Below are positions 36,182-44,639 of a DNA stretch of 64,000 bases, piece by piece. The notes under the pieces were generated by a model. It ran no database searches. It saw nothing but the letters and a program-made list of their open reading frames with translations, and was not told the origin of the DNA. The number at the start of each line of letters is the position of its first letter. Position 1 is the first letter of the stretch. The stretch comes from Bacteroidota bacterium (GTDB lineage: Bacteria > Bacteroidota > Bacteroidia > Flavobacteriales > Flavobacteriaceae). Both the position numbers and the translations under genes were made by a program. The DNA is taken from contig JAJRRO010000032.1 in assembly GCA_024279425.1 (NCBI GenBank), positions 62,001-126,000 of the forward strand, written 5' to 3'.

Positions 36182-37375
36182 ATGATAAACTTTGAAGAGG
36201 CATATAGAAAAGTAATGCAACATACGCTTGATTTGGGGGTAGAGGATGTTGGACTATTAAAAAGCACTGGAAGGGCCCTTGCTGAGGATATTATGGCGGA
36301 TAGGGATTTTCCACCATTTGACCGGGCTACAAAAGACGGAATTGCAATTAATTATTCAGCTATAAAGAAAGGGGTAAATAGCTTTGCAATCGAAGCTGTA
36401 CTCAGTGCAGGAATGCCTCAAACTATGCTTGGTGATACGGCTAACTGTATGGAAATCATGACAGGGGCTGTGATACCTGAAAATGCAGATACGGTCATAA
36501 TGTATGAACAGGTGACTATTGAGAATGGTGTTGCAACCCTTTCCAAAAAGCCAACCAAGGGGCAGGACGTACATAAAAAGGGAAGTGATGTAGTGACAAG
36601 TTCCGTTCTGTTAAAAAAAGGGAAGAGGATAGGAGCGGCCGAGATTGGTGTTCTGGCCTCTGTGGGTAAGTCTAAAGTGCAGGTAAAAAGATTGCCGAAG
36701 GTTTGTGTTGTTTCTACTGGGGATGAATTGGTTGATGTTGATCAGGTTCCATTAGCGCATCAAATCAGAAAATCAAATACCTTATCGTTGTTTGCCGCTC
36801 TGCAGAAAAAAGGTATTATGGCAGAACTCCTGCATCTTAATGATGACAGAAAAGTCATTAAGGAATCCCTTTCCAATATTTTAAAGGATTATGATGTATT
36901 GCTTTTGAGTGGAGGAGTTTCAAAGGGTAAGTTTGATTTTATTCCTGAAGTCATGGAAATGCTAGGTGTTCAAAAGGTGTTTCATAGAGTGGCTCAACGT
37001 CCTGGAAAACCTTTTTGGTTTGGTAAACAGGAGGAAATGAATACCGTGGTATTTTCATTTCCAGGAAATCCCGTTTCCACTTTTGCCAATTATCATATTT
37101 ATTTTTTGTCATGGCTGCAAAAGTGTTTAGGCCTTCCACAAGAAGAAAAAGAGGTGTTGTTGGAAGAATCTATCCAGATAAAACCACCTTTGACGCGCTT
37201 CATTCAAGTTAAGACCGAGGTTAAGAAGGGAGCAACTTGGGCAAAAACAATACGGGAAAATGGATCTGGGGATTTGACCAGTTTGGCCTATTCAGACGGA
37301 TTCATTCGTTTACAAGCTCGTGAGGCGGAATATGAAAAAGGAGAGTTAGTGCCTTTTGTAGCTACACGAAACTAA
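36182..37375 (+). CDS. moeA: molybdopterin molybdenumtransferase
   Basis: A 397-residue enzyme that inserts molybdenum into adenylylated molybdopterin. Motifs are RDFPPFDRATKDG (the PxFDxSxxDG site), TGAVIPENADTVIMYE, STGDELV, LLSGGVSKGKFDF and FPGNPVSTFANY. All four domains are present and length is normal. MogA or MoaB, which normally makes its substrate, is not in this window. It is separated from the rest of the cofactor operon by reversed trpB. Confidence 0.95.
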   Translation: MINFEEAYRKVMQHTLDLGVEDVGLLKSTGRALAEDIMADRDFPPFDRATKDGIAINYSAIKKGVNSFAIEAVLSAGMPQTMLGDTANCMEIMTGAVIPENADTVIMYEQVTIENGVATLSKKPTKGQDVHKKGSDVVTSSVLLKKGKRIGAAEIGVLASVGKSKVQVKRLPKVCVVSTGDELVDVDQVPLAHQIRKSNTLSLFAALQKKGIMAELLHLNDDRKVIKESLSNILKDYDVLLLSGGVSKGKFDFIPEVMEMLGVQKVFHRVAQRPGKPFWFGKQEEMNTVVFSFPGNPVSTFANYHIYFLSWLQKCLGLPQEEKEVLLEESIQIKPPLTRFIQVKTEVKKGATWAKTIRENGSGDLTSLAYSDGFIRLQAREAEYEKGELVPFVATRN

Positions 37376-37378
37376 GAA

Positions 37379-37404
37379 CCTGTTTTGACATATTTCAAAA
37401 CGGG
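37379..37404. terminator. possible bidirectional stem-loop between convergent genes
   Basis: CCTGTTTTGA at 37379-37388 pairs with TCAAAACGGG at 37395-37404 with one G-T wobble and a 6-nt loop. It lies directly after moeA and before the convergent methyltransferase stop. There is no T-run, so termination strength is doubtful. Confidence 0.35.
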
Positions 37405-37419
37405 CTCTAAGACCTATCG

Positions 37420-38187
37420 TTATTTCTCTGCAATTATCCTTAGCCTTTTATAGTCTGCATACCATTTGCCATTTTTAAATAATTTGGACTTTAATTCGTA
37501 TTGAACTTCTGCTAAAATAGCTGCAATGTCCTCTTTTCTGACCCCTATGAAAAAGGCTTTTCCAAACATCAATATCCAATCTTTGATTCCAGTTGTTTCG
37601 TCGGCCAATTCGGTAGGTCGCTCAAAAAGTTGTGCGAAAGTAACCTCAAACCCTACTGTCTCCAATGCATTGGAGTATTTCGCTATGGAAGGAAAATACC
37701 ATAATTGTAACTCGGATTGCGCTTTGTAACCTCTCTGCCTTAGGGATAACCGCAGTTGATCAACAATGGATTGAACATTACCTTTTCCACCAAATTCAAG
37801 GACAATTTTGCCTCCTTTTTTGAGGTTGTCATACATACAGGCAATCGCACTTTTATAATCAATGACCCAATGTAGTGTGGCATTGGAGAATATCGAATCA
37901 AACTTCATGTCAAAATTAAATGCAGCCGCATCGCCAGTTTGAAAATCCAGTTTGGGAAATTGCGATTTGGCACTTCGAATCATTTGTGGAGATTTATCCA
38001 TTCCAATTACATGCTTGGTGCTTTTGCCGATCATGGCGGTGAGCTGCCCCGCGCCACACCCCAAATCAAGGATTGTTTCGTCGTCCTTAGGATTTAGTAC
38101 ATCAACCAATGAAGCTCCATAATCAAAGACGAAGGAATGCTTTCCAGTATACAACTTGGAATCCCATAAAGTGTCCATTTGGCTCAT
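37420..38187 (-). CDS. class I SAM-dependent methyltransferase (trans-aconitate methyltransferase-like)
   Basis: A 255-residue soluble protein with SAM motif I ILDLGCGAGQLTAMIG near residue 38, motif II IGMDKSPQMI and post-motif FDSIFSNATLHWVIDY. The architecture matches small-molecule methyltransferases such as trans-aconitate 2-methyltransferase. The substrate is not readable. It is a single gene convergent with moeA. Confidence 0.86.
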   Translation of the reverse strand: MSQMDTLWDSKLYTGKHSFVFDYGASLVDVLNPKDDETILDLGCGAGQLTAMIGKSTKHVIGMDKSPQMIRSAKSQFPKLDFQTGDAAAFNFDMKFDSIFSNATLHWVIDYKSAIACMYDNLKKGGKIVLEFGGKGNVQSIVDQLRLSLRQRGYKAQSELQLWYFPSIAKYSNALETVGFEVTFAQLFERPTELADETTGIKDWILMFGKAFFIGVRKEDIAAILAEVQYELKSKLFKNGKWYADYKRLRIIAEK

Positions 38188-38246
38188 TTGCTTGTATTCT
38201 TAATGGTAAAACATTCGTATGCTATAGACTAAATCCTTACTTTATG

Positions 38247-39119
38247 CTATTCATACACGCAATCTTCTTGCTTATGGCTGGTATAATAAGATTTATAGTT
38301 TTTTGCTTTTTTATCGGTACATCCACATAGGTCGAGTACTTGTATGTTCCTGAATTCTGCATCATGGCTTTCCCCCTGTATGGCAATATAGCCCTCGGTC
38401 ATCGGGGTGCCGTCTTTAAATAGTTCTTTGTCCAGTCCTTCCAAAAAACCACCTATAATAGGTTTGGTATAGGTCATTACAGTATCGCCCTCCACGATTT
38501 GATGTACTATGGAATCACCTAAAACCACGGCTTCGATATTTACCCATTTTTCTCTGGGATAGGTAGCGCCTTTGGTTTTTGGAATGCAATGCTGCTTTAT
38601 AAGTTTTCCATCGATATGAACATGACATCCAGGGGTACATAAATTACCTGTTGGGCGTTCGCCTTCACCCCTCCCGGCCAATAACTGAAACTCCATCGAC
38701 ATAGGGAAATCCTGGTTCAAGGACATTGTTTTTGGATCTTGGCAATGCAACATAAAGCCATTATTGGCAAATGCCCATCCCGGGCCGCCATTTACTTGCT
38801 CCCCAACCATTCTATATTGGGCTTTTAGGCGATAATGCGAAAACTTGGTCTTGTAAAATAGATGCCCGAATTTGCTATCAAAAGAATCATATTCTTGGTA
38901 AGATACCCTAAGGTTTCCGTTAGTGACCTTGAATGTATTGTTATAGTTATCTCCAAATGCATAACCCTTGACTTTGGGCGTCCAATCGGTTAAATCCTTA
39001 CCGTTGAACAATTGTATCCATTCTTCTTTATCGGCGTCGGGATTTACCTTAGGGCCACAATTGGCAAGTAACAGACAAAGGCCAATAAAGGCTAAAACTA
39101 GGGTGCTTGATTTTTTCAT
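38247..39119 (-). CDS. DUF1080 lipoprotein with Cys-rich C-terminal tail
   Basis: A 290-residue lipoprotein (lipobox LLLANCGP). The DUF1080 beta-jellyroll opens with LFNGKDLTDWTPKV and continues through FMLHCQDP and EFQLLAGRGEGE. After the domain, the last 27 residues read LCGCTDKKAKNY and end DCVYE; this resembles the GC-D-x-x-A-x-N-Y repeat that ends many secreted Bacteroidota proteins. The tail is not seen in the two DUF1080 genes near 11 kb. Likely acts at the cell surface on a glycan derivative; it lies by a sulfatase, which suggests sulfated glycans. Confidence 0.85.
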   Translation of the reverse strand: MKKSSTLVLAFIGLCLLLANCGPKVNPDADKEEWIQLFNGKDLTDWTPKVKGYAFGDNYNNTFKVTNGNLRVSYQEYDSFDSKFGHLFYKTKFSHYRLKAQYRMVGEQVNGGPGWAFANNGFMLHCQDPKTMSLNQDFPMSMEFQLLAGRGEGERPTGNLCTPGCHVHIDGKLIKQHCIPKTKGATYPREKWVNIEAVVLGDSIVHQIVEGDTVMTYTKPIIGGFLEGLDKELFKDGTPMTEGYIAIQGESHDAEFRNIQVLDLCGCTDKKAKNYKSYYTSHKQEDCVYE

Positions 39120-39256
39120 GAGTGATTTTGGATTGGTTTATTCAAAAATAGCAACATTATGTAAGACTTTTGCATTTTGTTTTATTCTTTGGCCAGGAGT
39201 GTTTTTTCAAGTTTTGGCCATCGAATGATTAGATCCAACCGATAATCGATAATTTT

Positions 39257-39697
39257 TTAGGGATTAGATTTAAATATCTTTTCCATAATAATATAATCAA
39301 TACCTCCTTTTGCAAATGTCTTGGAAGTCGAACGCATTCCGAACCTTTCATAAAAAGAGGTTTTATCCGCCCGTGCATTACACCATAATCTTTTTATTTT
39401 CTTGTTGGTGATTACGGCCATTAAATGGTTTAGTAATAGCGTTCCATATCCGCTGCCTTGCTCAGATATTTCTGTGGCCAATTTTCTGAATTGTGTACCA
39501 TCCTTTGTTATGAACAGTGATACGACGGAAATTAACCTGGAGTCTTTACTAAGTCCAAAATGAATACCTTTTGCATCGTTTTCCAACTCCACATATTTTT
39601 TGGACTTATTTGGCCACATAACCCGATGTCTTAAATCTTGGGTTTCTTGGGCCGAAATTTCTATGATTTTGAGGTTACTGCTATTTGTTGCTTTCAT
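39257..39697 (-). CDS. GNAT-family N-acetyltransferase
   Basis: A 146-residue protein. The acetyl-CoA loop region reads QGSGYGTLLLNHLM, preceded by the beta-strand VVSLFITK and followed by WCNARADKTSFYERFGM. ATG at 39697 lies within the 3' end of the sulfatase (17-bp overlap), so the longer frame upstream is not used. It probably acetylates an amine; the substrate is unknown. Confidence 0.87.
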   Translation of the reverse strand: MKATNSSNLKIIEISAQETQDLRHRVMWPNKSKKYVELENDAKGIHFGLSKDSRLISVVSLFITKDGTQFRKLATEISEQGSGYGTLLLNHLMAVITNKKIKRLWCNARADKTSFYERFGMRSTSKTFAKGGIDYIIMEKIFKSNP

Positions 39698-41147
39698 AGG
39701 TAAATTGGAACACTTCGGAGGGCATATGTTCATTCTCCATAATATCGGCTATTTTTTCAATAAGATCGGGATGGTCTTGGGCGATATTATTCTCTTCACC
39801 AATGTCTTGCGTTAGATTGTACAATTCAATAGGGGCGGAAGGGTCATTGTGCATATTTAGTCGTATGCCTTTCCAATCTCCAAGGCGAACGCCCTGTCTA
39901 CCACCTTTTTCGTGGAATTCCCAATATAAATATTCATGTGCATTTTGGTTGTCCCCTACTAGTGCTGGAAGAAATGATATACCATCAATATTCTTAGGGG
40001 TTGGCACTTCCACTATATCACAGACTGTTGGTAAAAAATCCCAGAAAGCTGAAATATGGTCAGAGCTGGACTTTGGGTTTATTTTTCCAGGCCAATAGGC
40101 TATCATGGGTACGCGTATACCTCCTTCATACAGATCGCGTTTATATCCTTTGAATTTTGAATTGCTATCAAAATAATCAGGGTCGGCCCCTCCCTCTAAA
40201 TGGGGCCCATTGTCTGAGGTGAAGATAATCAAGGTGTTTTTGGCAATACCCATTTCCTCAACTTTAGCGCTTATTTCGCCTACTTGTTTATCAAGCAAAT
40301 GTACCATGGCCGCAAAAGCGGCATGACCTTCTTTCTGGGAACCGTATCCCCCATTCTTGTATCTTTCGCCCTCATCTGTGCCTTCATAGCTTTTTTCGGG
40401 TAATAATTCCCCCCTGTACTTTTCCATATATTCTTCCGGGGCAAAAAGCTCGGCATGCGGAATGACGGATGGATAATACATGAAAAAAGGATTGTCCTTG
40501 TTCTTTTCTAGAAACAAAAGGGCCTGCTCATGAATAAGATTGGGCGCATAGGTTTCGGTTTTTTGGCCAGCATTGCCTTCTAGCACTATCTTGGTCTGAT
40601 TATGCCAGAGATGATAGGGGTAATAATTATGCGCCAAGGTCTGGGAGTTGTATCCGTAGAACTCATCAAATCCTTGTTTATTGGGATCTCCTTCAGAGTC
40701 GGGAGATCCCAAGCCCCATTTCCCAAAAGACCCCGTGGTATATCCGGCCTTCTTTAAAATTTCGGCAACGGTTAGGGCCGATGCCTCTAACGGATATTGC
40801 CCCATATTTTCCATCCTTTTATTTCCACGGATAAAGGTATGGCCCGTATGCTGGCCGGTCATCAGTGCGGAGCGCGAAGGTGCACAGACGGTCGATCCTG
40901 AATAATGTTGGTTGAAGAACATACCCTGCGCTGCCAATTTATCAATATTTGGAGTTTTGAATTTCAGCTGCCCCGTGAAACTCAAATCGCCATAACCCAG
41001 GTCATCGGCCAAGATATAAATGATATTTGGCTTTCGGTCCGTTACTTCCACCTTAACCTGCTTTTCTTCCTTGCAACCTAGGGCCAAAAACCCTAAAAAG
41101 ACAAAAAGTAGTACGCGATTCCGTTTAATTCTCGTTATTCTTTTCAT
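39681..41147 (-). CDS. S1-type sulfatase lipoprotein
   Basis: A 488-residue arylsulfatase-like enzyme with lipobox LGFLALGCKE. The formylglycine signature C-A-P-S-R is in STVCAPSRSALMTG, so a maturase (anSME) is needed. The metal site starts LADDLGYGDLSF and FTSDNGPHLEGG follows. It should remove sulfate from a glycan or aryl ester in the periplasm or at the surface. The next gene (GNAT) overlaps its end, implying co-expression. No SusCD pair is in the window, so it is not a full polysaccharide locus. Confidence 0.94.
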   Translation of the reverse strand: MKRITRIKRNRVLLFVFLGFLALGCKEEKQVKVEVTDRKPNIIYILADDLGYGDLSFTGQLKFKTPNIDKLAAQGMFFNQHYSGSTVCAPSRSALMTGQHTGHTFIRGNKRMENMGQYPLEASALTVAEILKKAGYTTGSFGKWGLGSPDSEGDPNKQGFDEFYGYNSQTLAHNYYPYHLWHNQTKIVLEGNAGQKTETYAPNLIHEQALLFLEKNKDNPFFMYYPSVIPHAELFAPEEYMEKYRGELLPEKSYEGTDEGERYKNGGYGSQKEGHAAFAAMVHLLDKQVGEISAKVEEMGIAKNTLIIFTSDNGPHLEGGADPDYFDSNSKFKGYKRDLYEGGIRVPMIAYWPGKINPKSSSDHISAFWDFLPTVCDIVEVPTPKNIDGISFLPALVGDNQNAHEYLYWEFHEKGGRQGVRLGDWKGIRLNMHNDPSAPIELYNLTQDIGEENNIAQDHPDLIEKIADIMENEHMPSEVFQFTYESNK

Positions 41148-41285
41148 GGGTATTAATTTCTTTAAGGTTGTTTTTTTACAAAATAATCGTTGGGCCGATT
41201 GATCTGTCGGTTTTAAAAATAAGATTTTTCTTTTTACGAAATGACTTCCTGAGGTTGAAAGTCCATCAAGTGGGTTATTTCTACA

Positions 41286-41978
41286 CTATTCGTAGAAAGA
41301 GGACATTTCATTCAGTGCTTTTCGTTTGATATCCGGAACATAGGCTGGTACTTTGGGATAGCCCACGGGCAGTAATAGAAAAGGTCTTTCGTTGCTGGGC
41401 CTGTCAAGGATTTTTGTCAAAAACTTCATGGGACTCGGCGTATGGGTCAGCGTGACCATTCCTGCATTGTGAATCGCGCTTATCAGCATGCCGCAGGCTA
41501 TTCCCACCGATTCGTTTACATAGTAATTAGTATGTTTTCCCCCATTGGAACCTACTTCATAAGCCTTCTTAAAAACAACAATGAGCCAAGGGGCGATTTC
41601 CAAAAAGGGTTTGTTCATATTTGTGCCCAAAGGAGCAAGGTCTTTTTTCCAACGCTCGCTCATTCGACTTTCGTAACTTTCCTTTTCCTCAATCTCGGCT
41701 TCTTTGCGAATTTGGGCTTTTAGTTCAGCATTTGAAATGGCACAAAAAGTCCAGGGCTGTTTGTGTGCACCAGAGGGAGCGGTGGACGCACTTTTGAAAA
41801 TATTTTCAATAACTTCCTTAGGCACCTTTTTGTCTAAAAAATCCCTTACCGACCTTCTTTTGTCCAACCATTCGTAAAAGGACTTACTTTTTACAATCAA
41901 TTCCTCTTCGGAAAACGTATCCAAATGATAGGGGATATGGTCGAAACCATTTATTTTAATGGAGTTGGGTGATTTCAT
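41286..41978 (-). CDS. iodotyrosine deiodinase-like nitroreductase
   Basis: A 230-residue flavoprotein. The nitroreductase FMN motif is RRSVRDFLDKKVP and TAPSGAHKQPWTF follows. In the lid, Glu, Tyr (Glu four residues before Tyr) and a Lys 21 residues after Tyr match the three residues that hold the zwitterion of halotyrosine in iodotyrosine deiodinase. Reductive dehalogenation of iodo- or bromotyrosine is thus likely; NADH use cannot be told. The ATG at 41978 matches relatives; a long upstream extension in the frame is not needed. It is divergent from a His-rich secreted protein. Confidence 0.88.
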   Translation of the reverse strand: MKSPNSIKINGFDHIPYHLDTFSEEELIVKSKSFYEWLDKRRSVRDFLDKKVPKEVIENIFKSASTAPSGAHKQPWTFCAISNAELKAQIRKEAEIEEKESYESRMSERWKKDLAPLGTNMNKPFLEIAPWLIVVFKKAYEVGSNGGKHTNYYVNESVGIACGMLISAIHNAGMVTLTHTPSPMKFLTKILDRPSNERPFLLLPVGYPKVPAYVPDIKRKALNEMSSFYE

Positions 41979-42205
41979 ATTTTTTTTATCATATTGTTTT
42001 ATAGTTGCTAACGACTTGTTAAACACAACATCTGCCAATGCAAAGGATGTGTTAAAGCGCAGGCATGATTTCAAAGGAAATATAACAAAATCCTTTCGAT
42101 GATATAGCAATTCGTTTTGTTTAAATCAAAACAAGGCAAAGTTGTAGCAGGGAGGAATGTTAGGAAAGGAATTATTATCTTTCCAAAAATTAATAAAAAC
42201 CAACC

Positions 42206-43351
42206 ATGATAAAAAGAACCACGCTTGCGGTATTGTTAATCGGATCCTTTCTCGGATTTTCATTCGCCGCAAATGCACAAAATACCCATGACAAGCAAGA
42301 TCATACGCATCATGCGCATGAACATTCCGGAATCGTACATAGTCATGAGCATGGCCCCATGCCATCCGATCATATACCTACACAGGCTAAACTGGTAACA
42401 GGCCAAGGAGAGTTCATTTTTTCCTGGGACGAGGAATTGACCGCCGCCTTTCCCAAAGAAGCCCACGAATTTGAACCGGGAATGCATGGAGGTTTTAATG
42501 AGGATCCCGAAACGGGAATCGTATATACAGGAATTCCGGGGTATGGACTTTGTTCTATCAGTCCAGACCTTACAAAATGGAAAACAATTGGAACCGATGC
42601 CCGTTTAAAGGATAACATTCATGGCATTGTTTTCTTTGTTCATAAAGGCGTAAAGTACCTTGCTGTGGCCCAGGAGGGCAAAAGAGTACTTGTATTGACC
42701 TTGGATGGTACAATCGTAAGTGAAATTTTAAAGCCTAGCGGAACCGAATTCAAGTTTGCTGCCGCTAATGAGTTCTTTGCATCTAAAGATAGCAATTTTG
42801 GGGTAACAGATGTGACCTACCTGAAGGGGACCATATATGTGGCCCATGGGTATTCCAAAGGAGATTTTGTGATGACGATAAAAGAAAAAGGTGGTGTTTG
42901 GAGTTGGGGAAAACTGGCTTGGGGCGGCAAGGGAGATGCTCCCGGCCAGTTTAAGACCGCACATGGTGTATATGCCCACGGTAAGCACATCCTCGTTGCC
43001 AATCGCGCAGCAGGGCAGGTGGTGAAATTCACTAAAAAGGGCAAGTTTGTCGAAACCTTTGATGATATCCCAGAAGGTAGCCTTGTCTGTAATGTCTCCT
43101 ATAAATCAGAACATTACTTCCTAAATGCATTGAGCGCCCTTGGCGAACAGAAATCGGCTCCTATCTATGTGCATACAGGTGAAAAGCTGGCATCAACGGT
43201 TATTCCCGGAGACCTGGATATTCCGGTCTTAACCAATATTCATCAGGTATGGCCCCATTTTGTGGAAACTGGGAATGGATCTAAACAGTTGTATTTGTTG
43301 GTGCATGGTTGGAACAAAGGAAAATTTGCCGTATTGAAGATGGAGAAGTAA
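42206..43351 (+). CDS. His-rich secreted beta-propeller-like protein
   Basis: A 381-residue exported protein with a signal peptide ending FAANAQ. Right after it come about 35 residues dense in His (THHAHEHSG, HSHEHGPM), a likely metal-binding segment. The rest has NHL-like beta-propeller spacing (GKGDAPGQFKTAHGVYAHGKHILVANRAAGQVVKFTK is typical; given here as pattern GQFxxxHGVxxxxxxILVANR). The role is unknown: candidates are metal binding, a scaffold or a lyase of the peptidyl-alpha-hydroxyglycine type. It has no paralogue in the window. Confidence 0.78.
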   Translation: MIKRTTLAVLLIGSFLGFSFAANAQNTHDKQDHTHHAHEHSGIVHSHEHGPMPSDHIPTQAKLVTGQGEFIFSWDEELTAAFPKEAHEFEPGMHGGFNEDPETGIVYTGIPGYGLCSISPDLTKWKTIGTDARLKDNIHGIVFFVHKGVKYLAVAQEGKRVLVLTLDGTIVSEILKPSGTEFKFAAANEFFASKDSNFGVTDVTYLKGTIYVAHGYSKGDFVMTIKEKGGVWSWGKLAWGGKGDAPGQFKTAHGVYAHGKHILVANRAAGQVVKFTKKGKFVETFDDIPEGSLVCNVSYKSEHYFLNALSALGEQKSAPIYVHTGEKLASTVIPGDLDIPVLTNIHQVWPHFVETGNGSKQLYLLVHGWNKGKFAVLKMEK

Positions 43352-43499
43352 GTGTGCCTGAGCGGGTAATGTTATTTGTAAATCCTCAAGATTTACCAGT
43401 ACTGTATTTTTGGGAATCGAAACGGTTTTAATCCTTGCTTTTTTACACTGATCTCTGGGTATTATATGTACAAGATTTCACTCTTGACAAAACTGATAT

Positions 43500-44567
43500 T
43501 TACAGCGGATGCATCCGGTGATAGGTAACCATCAATGTAACCACGGCATTATAACTTTTTATGCCATCCGCTTGGTTGTTGGCCTTTAAGAAGGTGTTGA
43601 AAATAGACTTGAAAACAGGTTCCAAGGGGTTTTCGAAAGATTTCCAAAAATCGGCCATTTCTTGAAAGTTCTTTTGAACGCCCGGATTCAATTTGGCGTA
43701 GAGCAACTGGAACTTTTCCTCATCGTAGTTCCGAATATCACTAAGCGTATAGGCCAGGGCATAACTATATGCGGAATACTGAAAATAAGGGTCTGGATTA
43801 TACAGCGTGGCCAAATAACCAATGAAATTGGTCTCGTTTTCGGCCGAATATCCTACTTGATGCCCAATTTCATGTCCACTTACCACGGGAAATCTAAAAT
43901 TCGGTAATCTACCGTTCACTTGCCCTTCATGGGTGAACGGGTTTAGATACCCTCCATAACCCATATAGGTCAAAGCCGTACTGAACAATGATTTCTTAAT
44001 ACTTGGTTTTTTATATGCAATAAAGGGAAAGTCCTTTTCCAAGTGTTTATACCCTTCCAGGGTCTTGTCGAAAATCTCTTTTTTTGAATACGGAATTTTA
44101 ACCATTTGGGCCGTGTCCTTGGTTATATCGAACTGTATTTCGTTGGTCCTGATAATCAAGGCCTCAACTAGCTGTGTAAGCTCCATGTCCGAATAGGTTT
44201 CCTCTAATGTAAACCGTTGCGCTATGGGCTGTCTGTAATAATTCATTCCCCAGAGTAAATGAAATGTAAAATAAGTAATGGACAATACAAAGAAGACATT
44301 CCGTAGAAATTTGAAGGGATAGCTGCGAATTTCCCGGCGATTGACCACCAGATACTTTATGGTCAAGACAGTCAATACGAAATAGAAAATATCACCGACA
44401 GAAAAGGGAATCCAGCCGTATAAAATCCTAAAGAACTGGGATATCCACGGATATATGCCCTCGCTATAATATTTCTCTACCACATCGGGATGATTACCTA
44501 ACCATTTAACAAGAATTATTTGCGGAATTAGTGCTAGTGCAACCCTATTTTTGATTTTTGGGACCAT
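43500..44567 (-). CDS. DUF3810 family membrane protein, putative zinc metalloprotease
   Basis: A 355-residue protein with three N-terminal hydrophobic segments (residues about 5-25, 50-75 and 90-115), then an extracytoplasmic domain. HEIGHQVGYSAENETNF gives an HExxH zinc motif with a downstream Glu, as in gluzincin-like enzymes. The family is seen in Bacteroidota and Firmicutes and its substrate is unknown. ATG at 44567 is used because the longer frame overlaps the divergent pepD leader. Confidence 0.83.
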   Translation of the reverse strand: MVPKIKNRVALALIPQIILVKWLGNHPDVVEKYYSEGIYPWISQFFRILYGWIPFSVGDIFYFVLTVLTIKYLVVNRREIRSYPFKFLRNVFFVLSITYFTFHLLWGMNYYRQPIAQRFTLEETYSDMELTQLVEALIIRTNEIQFDITKDTAQMVKIPYSKKEIFDKTLEGYKHLEKDFPFIAYKKPSIKKSLFSTALTYMGYGGYLNPFTHEGQVNGRLPNFRFPVVSGHEIGHQVGYSAENETNFIGYLATLYNPDPYFQYSAYSYALAYTLSDIRNYDEEKFQLLYAKLNPGVQKNFQEMADFWKSFENPLEPVFKSIFNTFLKANNQADGIKSYNAVVTLMVTYHRMHPL

Positions 44568-44639
44568 TGAGCCAAAAATAGGTATTAATACTACAAAGTT
44601 ATATTGCAAAGCGTATTTTTGGGGAACAAATTTGAAATT

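Noticed and set aside
39681-41147. A full polysaccharide utilisation locus around the sulfatase
   Set aside because: No SusC/SusD pair, regulator or glycoside hydrolase is adjacent; only a DUF1080 lipoprotein and a GNAT protein.
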